The translations under genes and the position numbers were made by a program. Positions 53,711-60,974 of a DNA stretch of 64,000 nt are shown one piece after another. Source of the stretch: Symbiodinium natans (Eukaryota > Sar > Dinophyceae > Suessiales > Symbiodiniaceae). The notes under the pieces were generated by a model. That model did no database searches and was not told the origin of the DNA. It worked only from the letters and a program-made list of their open reading frames with translations. Where the stretch lies: contig CAJNDS010002685.1 in NCBI GenBank assembly GCA_905221605.1, positions 186,001 through 250,000 on the forward strand. Direction: 5' to 3'. Numbering within the stretch: position 1 is the first letter of the stretch; each line of letters opens with the position of its first letter.

Positions 53711-54214
53711 TCACTGCGCGACCCCCGTGGCCGCATCCGCTATCTCGTCGCAGAGGGCCGGTGGAATGGAGTACAACTGGTTCTTGGAGTTGCTGCCCTC
53801 GTAGCCTCTGCGAGAGCCCCGCTGAGCGCTGGACGGGTGCCCCCGGCCGTCGAAGGCCTCACACCGACTGCCTTTCCTGCAGACGCCGCGGGAGGGCGTC
53901 CAGGGCAAATTGCTCCAAATGCGGGTCGGCTTGCGGTAGAGATACCCCCAAACACAATAGCAGGTGTCCTGAAACGGCAAGCCTGCCATGAAGACCCGTG
54001 TCTTCAGAAGCCCCGTCTGCGGGTTCTCCATGGCCCACCACTTGGGCTTCAAGTAGTCGAGGATCTCCAGCGTCTTGAGGACCACCGCGTCGGCAGCCTC
54101 CAAGTTGCGCGGCCGGTTCCGCAGCGCGACGCTGTACTCCGTGCACGGTGGCGAGCACCAGCAAAAATCGAAGTGGCCCGGCTCGACTCCTGGCAAGGCC
54201 ACGCAGGCGCTGCG
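53711..54214 (-). pseudogene. C5-methyltransferase-like gene, 3' part
   Basis: The minus-strand frame carries the missing catalytic part of the methyltransferase: PGHFDFCWCSPPCTEYS (motif IV with PPC), LKPKWWAMENPQTGLLKTR (ENP motif VI) and YCVWGYLYRKPTRIWSNLPW (motif VIII-like, then target-strand contact region). It ends at 53711 after a short tail. With the 5' part the protein would be about 215 residues, a compact type seen in viruses and mobile elements. The Met of the long frame (54256) lies outside the segment and is not the true start. Confidence 0.85.
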
Positions 54215-54380
54215 CCACTCGAAGCTCCTGCTCGCCCTGGAGCAGGCACCCTCCAAGGACTTCGAGGTCCTTTACCTCTTCTACGACGTGGTGCGGCCGG
54301 ACGCGGCGCGCCCGCTCGTGTGCGAGGAGCCGGACTACCCGGAGGAGCTCAAGGAGGCGGTGCGCTGCCTGGTCTGGTAA
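54210..54380 (+). pseudogene. Zinc-finger/nuclease gene, detached C-terminal part
   Basis: The plus-strand frame from CTGCG (54210) encodes about 56 residues (LRHSKLLLALEQAPSKDFEV ... FYDVVRPDAARPLVCEEPDY) and stops at 54378-54380. It has no start of its own. Its position at the right inversion end, exactly where the truncated zinc-finger protein would continue, and its pattern of a final helix plus LYLFYDV strand, identify it as the lost C terminus. It is one base out of phase with the main part. Confidence 0.65.
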
Positions 54381-54430
54381 AGAAATGTGCCCAGGGCTCT
54401 ACCAGTGCTACCGAGCCCTATGGAAAGGCA

Positions 54431-55264
54431 ATGGGACGCATCAAGGTCTTCCCGACCCCCGACTACCAGGTCAAGCAGCCCAGAGACCCGATCGTTCCCC
54501 GCGTGCCCTGCACAGGCATGCTGCTGGGCCCCTCGAAATCGGGCAAGACGGTGGCTCTCATATTAAGCATGCTGCTCGACCAGTACCGCACGGCCAGCGG
54601 TGAGTCCGTCTGGGAAAGACTGTACATCATGTCGCCCTCGATTCACCTTGACGACGCGTGGAAGCCCGTGATCAAGTTTATCGAGGAGGACATGGGCGTG
54701 AACATGGAGCGCGAGAAGGTGCTCTACGACACGTGGGACGAGGGAGCCATCAGGGGCATCATCGAGCAACAACGCAAGATCACGAAGAAGAGCAAAGATT
54801 TGGGGCTGAAACGGCTGTACGGCGTGTGCATAGTGGTCGACGACTTCAGCGACCAGCCCGAGCTCCACAAGAAAAACGGCGAGGGTGCGCTGGACACCCT
54901 CCTGTGCCGCGGTCGACACCTGCAGATCAGCACGTTCATCAGCTGCCAGAAGCTCCGTGTGGTCTCCAACTGCATTCGCGTGAACTTGCAGTTCCTTTGC
55001 ATCTGGCGGCTCCGAAACGCTCTCGAGCTCCAGGCGGTCATAGAAGAGCTGAGCGCGCTCCTGAGCAAGGAGGAGCTCCTGGCCATGTACCACGAGGCGA
55101 CCCGAGAGCCCTTCTCGTTCTGGTTCATATACCTCCTCAAGCCCAAAAGCGAGGCCTTCTTCAAGCGCTTCGAGGAAAGGTTTGTGATCCAGGATGGGCC
55201 AGATCCTGTCCCAGATGGCGGCCAAGCTGCTGGGCGGGGGCCCGATCTGCGAGACCGAGTGTAA
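54431..55264 (+). CDS. A32/FtsK-type genome-packaging ATPase
   Basis: 277 residues from the Met at 54431. Walker A is GPSKSGKT (residues 33-40), Walker B is VCIVVDDF (about 132-139) and a STFISCQKL sensor-like motif follows at about 168. This layout and length match the packaging ATPases of Polintons, Polinton-like viruses and NCLDVs, which drive DNA into the capsid. Upstream open codons in the same frame (back to 53837) are antisense to the methyltransferase and are not part of the gene. The last 24 codons overlap the start of the penton-like gene (55194) in another frame. The gene is intact. Confidence 0.85.
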   Translation: MGRIKVFPTPDYQVKQPRDPIVPRVPCTGMLLGPSKSGKTVALILSMLLDQYRTASGESVWERLYIMSPSIHLDDAWKPVIKFIEEDMGVNMEREKVLYDTWDEGAIRGIIEQQRKITKKSKDLGLKRLYGVCIVVDDFSDQPELHKKNGEGALDTLLCRGRHLQISTFISCQKLRVVSNCIRVNLQFLCIWRLRNALELQAVIEELSALLSKEELLAMYHEATREPFSFWFIYLLKPKSEAFFKRFEERFVIQDGPDPVPDGGQAAGRGPDLRDRV

Positions 55265-56168
55265 CAACCTTCGGTGCTGCACCACCACGCACGGCGTCTA
55301 CGACCCGAGCCGCTACTGGCCCCCGCCGGAGCGGCCCCGGCAGGTCTCGGAGGAGTCGGCCACCAGCGAGTTCTCGGCGCGGCGCACGGGGATTTTCCGC
55401 CGTAGAAGAAAGCTCATGGTGTCTCTGTACGTGGACTCTCGGATGCGTACACAGGGCACGGACTCCGACTTCTCCTTCGACATCGGCGAGAGCGTGCACA
55501 TCCAGAGCGGGGCCAAGCTGGCCGTCTACAAGGTGCGCATCGCCGACGCCTTCCTGAGCACCGACCGTGGGACGTTCCTGTACTGGACGGACACGGTCGC
55601 CGACACCCTGCACTACGCCGAGCTCCCCGTGGGCGCGTACACGGGCCCTCGGCTGGCCGCGTGGATCTCCAGCAACTTCGCCGCGGCCACGTACACCGCG
55701 GAGACGAACGAGCTGGACGTTAGCTGGGATGGCGTGCGCCTGATCCTCAACGACGCCGAGCTCCGGCAGCACTTCCCGGGCACGGGCTCCTATCCGCCGG
55801 GCGCCTCGCCCAGCAAGCCCCTGAGCATCAACCACCTGCTCGGCCCCAGTTACATCACGGGCTCCGTGCAGCGCTTCGTGTTCGTCCAGATGAACGTGTA
55901 CAGTGAATTGTATCTTAGGTGCCCGTCGCTGGCCAACGGCGAGACCACGGTGGGTCCGCTGGGTCACGACATCCTCTGCAAGATCGTCGTCTCCAAGGGC
56001 GTGGGCCACATCATGGAGACCGAGACCTCGGAGGGCCACTGGGTTCAGCTCCACGGGCCCATCACGCTGCGCCACCTGCGCTTCAAGCTCACCGACTACC
56101 AAGGCAACGTGGTGAACACCAGGGGCACCAGCGTTTCCTTCGTGGTGTTCCTCGACACCGAGCGATAA
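55194..56168 (+). CDS. Penton-like minor capsid protein
   Basis: 324 residues, intact, overlapping the ATPase gene by 71 bp. The protein is beta-rich throughout (VSLYVDSRMRTQGTDSDFSF near residue 75, then KLAVYKVRIADAFLS). It ends in a pattern usual in single-jelly-roll penton proteins of Polinton-like viruses: LRHLRFKLTDYQGNVVNTRG then VSFVVFLDTE. The N terminus MGQILS is a consensus N-myristoylation site (Met-Gly-x-x-x-Ser), followed by a Cys-rich patch (CETECNNLRCC), suggesting membrane association in the particle. The family call is by pattern. Confidence 0.6.
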   Translation: MGQILSQMAAKLLGGGPICETECNNLRCCTTTHGVYDPSRYWPPPERPRQVSEESATSEFSARRTGIFRRRRKLMVSLYVDSRMRTQGTDSDFSFDIGESVHIQSGAKLAVYKVRIADAFLSTDRGTFLYWTDTVADTLHYAELPVGAYTGPRLAAWISSNFAAATYTAETNELDVSWDGVRLILNDAELRQHFPGTGSYPPGASPSKPLSINHLLGPSYITGSVQRFVFVQMNVYSELYLRCPSLANGETTVGPLGHDILCKIVVSKGVGHIMETETSEGHWVQLHGPITLRHLRFKLTDYQGNVVNTRGTSVSFVVFLDTER

Positions 56169-56186
56169 AAAAAAATCTTTTATTAA

Positions 56187-56701
56187 ATGGCTGAGCAGGA
56201 AGATGCACCCGCTCCTGTGGCCGCCGAGCCTCCCGTGGCCGAGCCCCTGGCCGAGCCTGCCGAGCCTGCCGCGCCCGAGCAACCCGAGCCAACCCCACTC
56301 CCCGCCCCAGCGGAGCCCGCGGCGGTGTTCCCGCTCCCGAGCCGCCGCAGCCGAAGCGCAGAGGCAGGCCGCCGGGCTCCAAGAACAAGCCCAAGCCCGC
56401 CCCGCCCACCGTGGCGGTACAACCGGTGGTGGCCGAGCCTCGCCATCGGCCACGGCGGCGACCGCCGCGCATGGCATGCATGCTGACATGCAGCTGGAGG
56501 CCACCTTCCAAAGCCAAGCACTGCTTCCTCCGAAAGCTCCTCCAAACGCCTTCGGAGCCAGCCTCCGCGCCCCCTGCCGCGCAGCCCCCGGAGTCTGAGC
56601 GGCCCGTCCGCATGACGCCCTCGGAGGCCCGCCACGCCCGGCATCTCTCCCGCGCAGACCGCTTCCACGAGCTCCTTCTCCGCAACACCACGGATCTCTG
56701 A
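56187..56701 (+). pseudogene. AT-hook, Pro/Ala-rich protein with frameshift
   Basis: The start at 56187 sits in TATTAAATGGC, just 18 bp after the penton stop. The first ~45 codons are Ala/Pro/Glu-rich. The frame must then change near 56320-56330 to reach KRRGRPPGSKNKPKP, a classical AT-hook (about 56350-56400). That second frame runs to 56701 and ends in a charged helix (RMTPSEARHARHLSRADRFHELLLRN). It may bind and condense the element's DNA. The frame change could be decay, sequencing error or programmed shifting. Confidence 0.6.
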
Positions 56702-56710
56702 TCCTGTAAA

Positions 56711-57183
56711 ATGATGCCCTTTCCGGAGCGGCGCAACGAGGCGGCCATGCGGGCTTTCCACAAGCAGTACCCCTCCTACAACCTGACGCCGCTGCTCTAC
56801 AAGAGACAGCAGCTCATCGACGCGCGGTCCTTCAACGAGTGGCTGGCCAACCGGCGGCAGCGCCAGGAGGGAGAGCTTCGCGGACGAGGTCGGGCGCATG
56901 ACCGACGCCGTGAACCGCAGGATCCCCCCAGCTGAGGTGGGCCCCCGCCAAGCGGCGGGCGTGCGCCGCATGGCGCGGGACGTGGCCGCCGGCCGGAATA
57001 CTAGCGATTCAGGGGTGTATGGCGGCCTCATGCAAAGACATGGAGAAGCGGCGCGCGCACGGCTTTCGCGTCAAGCCATCCCACTCGCAGGTCCTGGGCT
57101 TCATCCCTCGGCAAGCCGTTGCCCATCACCCATCCCAACCGCAACGCATCCATTCTGACCTTCTCACATTTTTGGTTGACTGA
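56711..57183 (+). pseudogene. Structural-type protein of about 155 residues, two frame breaks
   Basis: The start at 56711 (GTAAAATG context) opens a frame with FPERRNEAAMRAFHKQYPSY, then LLYKRQQLIDARSFNEWLAN. Protein-like sequence continues in a second frame from about 56875 (ADEVGRMTDAVNRRIPP ... NTSDSGVYGGLM) and in a third from about 57031 (KDMEKRRAHGFRVKP ... VLGFIPRQAVAHHP), stopping at 57181-57183. The three pieces read as one continuous small helical basic protein. Function not recognised; the position after the capsid genes suggests a virion component. Confidence 0.5.
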
Positions 57184-58095
57184 CCACCCCAAGAGCAGCG
57201 AGCCCGAGCCCGCGCCGCTGCCGCACACGACCGTGGGCCCCGCGGCGGCGTACGAAGATGCCCGTGAGGGCTACGACGGCGTGCCCTTCCCGAGAAGGGA
57301 CTTTCTGCGCCCACGGCCCTTCGACCTGGACAGCGAGTCGGACGTGGGCGTGGATCGGGCAGGCGCTGAGAAACGACAGGTTTCGCCGGCTCCGGGCTTC
57401 CTGGAGCAGCTGCAGCAGGCCGAGGTCGCGGCGGGAGCTGCGGCGGGACTGGCGGGCTCTGCATCTGCCATGGCGGGGCACGGGCAGGACCTCTACAACG
57501 CCGCGCGCAGGGGTCGCAACTGGATCGACTGGAACCTGCGCATCCCGCGCACGCCCGAGGGCCTGGCGCCCCCGCCGGACGAAGTGGCTTCGCCGCAAGT
57601 GATACGCAGGCTCAGCGAAGTGGAGTGCTGCTGGAACGAGCGCCCGCGGGTCCAGGAGGTGGAGCGAGCCGCGGCCCGAGACATCGAGCAGTTCATGAGC
57701 GAGCAGATGGCCGAGGCCGAGGCGACCTCAAGGTGCGCCACCGTTGCCGAGGCGGCCGCGGGTGCAGCGGAGGCGGCCACGGCCGCGGAGGGGGAGGAGG
57801 CCCGCTCGCGGCCAGCGGCTCGGGCTGGCCGCCGGAGACTGCGCTGCCCACGTGGGAGCCGGCGGGAGGCCTGGCAGTGGCGGGCGCGGGCGCAGCTCTC
57901 GTGGGCACCGCGTGGGCGCTGCACGGGGGCATGGTGGCGGCAGAGCACCTGATGGGCTGGGGGGAAGGAGGCGGAGGCACTGACACGGACGCCTCCCGCC
58001 CCAGCTCCGCGCCCGACATCCAGACCCTCAACGGCATGCAGGAGTTCGAAGCCGAGCAGCACTTCCAGGTCCGGGAACAACGTCCAAGGCCCTAG
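57184..58095 (+). pseudogene. Membrane-type structural protein, frame-broken
   Basis: The frame (open from 57119) carries acidic/Pro-rich text, then YDGVPFPRRDFLRPRPFDLD, an Ala/Gly-rich stretch (VAAGAAAGLAGSASAMAGHG), and NWIDWNLRIPRTPEGLAP. After a frame change near 57790-57830 a second frame continues with a hydrophobic segment of about 25 residues (GGLAVAGAGAALVGTAWALH) that could span a membrane, and ends at 58095. The two Ala/Gly hydrophobic stretches recall virion membrane proteins of dsDNA viruses. No Met fits the start well. Function not recognised. Confidence 0.45.
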
Positions 58096-58104
58096 ATCTG
58101 CCGC

Positions 58105-58347
58105 ATGGACACCGAGAGCGAGGCCGAGCTGCGGGCCCAGCCCAGGGTGCAGGCCGCTCCGCGAGGCCCACGCGTCCCCACGGGCCTGAACCCCGCTTCT
58201 CTGGCGCAGTCCTCGGGCAGCGAGTCCTCCTCCCGGCCTCGGATGCAGCGTCAGTCGAGAGCGGCACCACCGCCTTCCTTCGAGGCGCTTCGCAGCGCGA
58301 GCGAGCCGGAGGCGGCCATGTTTGGAGTATTTAAAAGGAGCCCTTAA
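58105..58347 (+). CDS. Small Ser/Pro/Arg-rich protein
   Basis: 80 residues, starting 10 bp after the previous stop. It is low in hydrophobic residues, with Ser/Arg-rich patches (SSGSESSSRPRMQRQSR). Its last residues (AMFGVFKRSP) coincide with the beginning of the 177-bp repeat family, whose units also start with ATGTTTGGA, so the true C terminus may have been replaced by repeat DNA. Function not recognised. Confidence 0.35.
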   Translation: MDTESEAELRAQPRVQAAPRGPRVPTGLNPASLAQSSGSESSSRPRMQRQSRAAPPPSFEALRSASEPEAAMFGVFKRSP

Positions 58348-58502
58348 GGGTACAACCTTAGGGATGCAAGTCTGAATCCGTTGAGGGTGCCTGATGTTGC
58401 AGCGGCGGACTATAAGTACCGTGAACTATGGTCTCAGCCTTGCTTGAGGCACAGACTGCACCACGACTCACCAACTCCCCACAAAAAGAACCCTGGGTCA
58501 TA

Positions 58503-58619
58503 ATGAAACAATGGTTTACCAATCCTTATAAAGATCTTTCTGAATTAGCACGGGCTCCGCCAAGGGCGGGCGCAGGCCATCAGTTGGGTACCCTTTTGAA
58601 GATGCTTAAGGCAGTATAA
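58503..58619 (+). CDS. Repeat-borne 38-residue frame, copy 1
   Basis: Starts MKQWFTNPYKDLSELARAPP and ends GTLLKMLKAV; the stop is at 58617-58619. It differs from the other copies by Pro for Leu. It is preceded by an in-frame open stretch (from 58428), unlike the other copies. Short amphipathic protein type; no function recognised. Confidence 0.35.
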   Translation: MKQWFTNPYKDLSELARAPPRAGAGHQLGTLLKMLKAV

Positions 58620-58679
58620 GGGCCATGTTTGGAATATATAAAGGGTCACCAACTCCCCAGAAAAAGGATCCTGGGTCAT

Positions 58680-58796
58680 ATGAAACAATGGTTTACCAAT
58701 CTTTATAAAGATCTTTCTGAATTAGCACGGGCTCCGCCAAGGGCGGGCGCAGGCCATCAGTTGGGTACCCTTTTGAAGATGCTTAAGGCAGTATAA
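58680..58796 (+). CDS. Repeat-borne 38-residue frame, copy 2
   Basis: Same length and reading as the frame at 58503 (Leu at the variable position). A second shorter frame beginning ATGTTTGGA (58625) overlaps its start. Conservation of start, stop and length across three copies may simply reflect recent duplication. Confidence 0.35.
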   Translation: MKQWFTNLYKDLSELARAPPRAGAGHQLGTLLKMLKAV

Positions 58797-58856
58797 GGGC
58801 CATGTTTGGAATATATAAAGGGTCACCAACTCCCCAGAAAAAGGATCCTGGGTCAT

Positions 58857-58973
58857 ATGAAACAATGGTTTACCAATCTTTATAAAGATCTTTCTGAATT
58901 AGCACGGGCTCCGCCAAGGGCGGGCGCAGGCCATCAGTTAGGTATCTTTTTGAAGATGCTTAAGGCAGTATAA
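58857..58973 (+). CDS. Repeat-borne 38-residue frame, copy 3
   Basis: Same start, stop and length, with a change near the end (GTLLK to GIFLK-type). The reading frame survives the base changes in this copy. Confidence 0.35.
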   Translation: MKQWFTNLYKDLSELARAPPRAGAGHQLGIFLKMLKAV

Positions 58974-59026
58974 GTATAAGGGCCATGTTTGGAATATATC
59001 AAGGGTCACCAACTCCCCACGAACAA

Positions 59027-59951
59027 GACAAGAGTGACGGAACTGCGGGACTTGCGCAGTCCCGACGTGGACGCGCTTGGCGCCATGGTCTGAAACTTCG
59101 CGCTGCTTGAGAAGAGCTGGTACCGCTTGCAAGAAACTAACATGGCTTGGAAGCCTACTTGGCCCTTAACATGTTCGCCATCCTCATCTTCTTCTTTGCC
59201 GGACCACCCGAACCCGTGACGTCTACCGAACGCGCTGGAGGCGACAGCGGTAGTACCGGCGCCCGGCTTGAGGACGCCCCACCGTCCTGGACTTGCACAC
59301 GCCCAGGCGGAAGGGGCACTGCCCTGTCCTGGTTGTTTTTCTTTGGTGCCATAGCAGTACAAGACTACCCCTACGACACGAGCACTACACCTCTGCCTCT
59401 GACAAACGCGCGACGCAGAGACTGCCAATATTTTTTTCCAATGCCCAGCTGCAACAGCTGTTCCGTGCTGGCTGAAACAGTCACAGCACGGCAAGCATTG
59501 AAAACGATCCTGTGTCGAAAAGGCTTTGACATCAAGGACTGAGACGCCAACCCTAGACCCTAAACATGCGAGACACCCTCACACTCACAGTCCAATATGC
59601 AAGAGCCTGGGCCACAGACATCAGTCATAGGTTTAGGGTTTAAGGTTTAGGGTTAAGGGCTTTGGGCGGGCGAGGGCCCCGGGAGCCCTGTCCGGGTGGT
59701 TTTCGCTTGCGAAACGACTGCAACGAAGGCACTTGTACGTTGTAGCAGCGATAAGTGCACTCTTGTGACACAGCCGGTGCCAACAAGATCTTTTTTTTAG
59801 CACGTTTCGCCTGAACTTTCTCCCCAACTCCCCAAACACGTATTGAAAGAGTATGGTCAGCGCGACCAAGGCCTAGCCTATCTTTCTGCATAATGATAGG
59901 CCGGGGCCTCACCCACAGTCCCAGTACATATGTACACATCCCTACTCAGAC
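59027..59951. other. Spacer with possible exon and telomere-like words
   Basis: A plus-strand piece near 59032-59090 (TELRDLRSPDVDALGAMV) reads like protein but ends in a stop. A 131-codon plus-strand frame (59147-59542) and its minus-strand counterpart are not recognised. TTTAGGG-like words occur at 59631-59660. Confidence 0.35.
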
Positions 59952-60545
59952 TCAGAGTGACCATCGTACAGCTGTTTCGCGTACTGAAACTGGCCAGATC
60001 GTCTGACGATGACGAAGAAAATGGATGTGGCCGCACGCACGAATGTTGGAACACATGAACTCACCGCACATCTGTTGAACCTGATCCAAGAGCTTGCGCT
60101 CTTGCTCACTACGGCTCTTCAAAGCTTCGAAGTTCTCATCATGCCGAAGGTCATCAAACTCAACATCATCATCGTCAGAGTCGCTTAGAATCCAACTGGG
60201 AGACTGCAAGACTAGCTCGACGCTTGTCGTGGGCAGCACAGATGGAAACAAGAACTCGAGCACTTGCCCCGAGCAGGAAGATGGTAGTGAAAGATAAGGC
60301 ACTGTCATCCAGAATATGATGTCCTGGCGCTGTGCGTCGTGAAGTTCGATTTCTTGTAGTAGAACTCGGAGCCACGCTACGGTCTCTTGGCGAGTTCGTT
60401 GAATGGCCACCAATGGACGCGCGAAGTAGTTGCGCTCAGCAGCACGGATGCAAATGGGAAGCACGTTCCACACGAGCTGGGCTTCTTGCGCTATCACGGC
60501 AGGAACATCAACGGGTCGGCTCCCAAACATATGAGCGTACTGCAT
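59952..60545 (-). CDS. Unrecognised protein with acidic patch
   Basis: 197 codons on the minus strand, largely helical, with a poly-acidic patch (SDSDDDDVEFDD) followed by a charged helix (LKSRSEQERKLLDQVQQMCG). Plus-strand frames in the same place are shorter. The N-terminal part (VIAQEAQLVWNVLPICIRAA) may begin upstream of the Met at 60545. It is transcribed in the same direction as the transposase and the genes at 62.7-64 kb. No family recognised. Confidence 0.45.
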   Translation of the reverse strand: MQYAHMFGSRPVDVPAVIAQEAQLVWNVLPICIRAAERNYFARPLVAIQRTRQETVAWLRVLLQEIELHDAQRQDIIFWMTVPYLSLPSSCSGQVLEFLFPSVLPTTSVELVLQSPSWILSDSDDDDVEFDDLRHDENFEALKSRSEQERKLLDQVQQMCGEFMCSNIRACGHIHFLRHRQTIWPVSVRETAVRWSL

Positions 60546-60802
60546 GGCAGCTGCAGCAACGGGAACTCTGCAGAGACTCTACAATCTACTACTGGGATAT
60601 GTGCGGCTTTGGCGAATCGACGGAGAAAGTCTTGAATTCACAACTTCAAGAGGTCACCAGGCATGATGACTGCAACAAGCAGCCATGCAGAAAGCTCTTT
60701 TTCGGCTTTCTGGGTACTGCGTTACAGAGTTTCTCGCAAGCAGCATCAAACGACTGTACAGTTGAACTTGCTTGCCAAACTAGCAAAATGCGGTAATTCA
60801 AC

Positions 60803-60920
60803 CAGAGTGTATGTACAGAAACAGAAACTGCCAGGTGCAACAGAGTGTATGTACAGAAACAGAAACTGCGCGCTGGAACCAGGTGCAGCAGAGTGTATGT
60901 ACAGAAACAGAAACTACGCG
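60803..60920. repeat. Three copies of a 26-bp direct repeat
   Basis: AGAGTGTATGTACAGAAACA plus GAAACT occurs at about 60804, 60842 and 60890, with spacers of 12 and 22 bp that themselves share CCAGGTGCA(A/G)C. It lies just beyond the 3' end of the transposase gene. It might be a transposon end, but no inverted partner was found near 62.5-62.7 kb. Confidence 0.8.
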
Positions 60921-60974
60921 CTGCATGAGCAATCTCGAACAGCTGTACGAGATCGAGCTTGCTCAGTCATGGCT

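Larger units (their letters stand above)
52730..54214. other. Inverted segment (about 1.48 kb) splitting two genes
   Basis: Both ends carry the same five bases in inverted orientation (CGCAG at 52730-52734, CTGCG at 54210-54214). The left end separates the methyltransferase 5' part from its 3' part and truncates the zinc-finger gene; the right end holds the missing pieces of both. Considered in the opposite orientation, methyltransferase codons continue exactly in phase across CGCAG. The zinc-finger gene also regains its C-terminal segment, but one base out of phase, so an additional small indel is needed there. Confidence 0.8.
47600..58350. mobile_element. Endogenous virus-like element (Polinton-like/NCLDV-type gene set)
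   Basis: This block is visibly much richer in GC than both flanks, and is gene-dense with short spacers. Order: polymerase-helicase (minus), ssDNA-binding candidate (minus), methyltransferase and zinc-finger nuclease (broken by inversion), packaging ATPase, penton-like protein, AT-hook protein and three further structural-type frames (all plus). A replication module plus A32-type ATPase plus penton is the signature of Polinton-like viruses and related dsDNA elements. No double-jelly-roll major capsid, protease, integrase or convincing terminal inverted repeat pair was found. The copy is damaged by several frame breaks. Boundaries are set by the palindrome on the left and the 177-bp repeat on the right, and are approximate. 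Confidence 0.75.
58316..59026. repeat. 177-bp tandem repeat at the right end of the element
   Basis: Units begin CATGTTTGGAATATATAAAG and end GGCAGTATAAGGGC. Three full coding portions begin at 58503, 58680 and 58857, exactly 177 bp apart. A diverged start lies at 58317 and a partial fourth unit at 58984-59026. The two middle copies are virtually identical. The repeat is much lower in GC than the element to its left. Each unit holds a GGGCTCCGCCAAGGGCGGGC GC-rich core with dyad character (CCGCC / GGCGG). Confidence 0.9.

Noticed and set aside
53837-54430. N-terminal extension of the packaging ATPase frame
   Set aside because: This stretch is antisense to the methyltransferase 3' part and crosses the inversion end. 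The ATPase family starts near the Met at 54431.
56089-57031. Gly/Arg-rich minus-strand frames opposite the AT-hook gene
   Set aside because: Shadow frames in GC-rich DNA; the plus strand has an AT-hook and family-like pieces.
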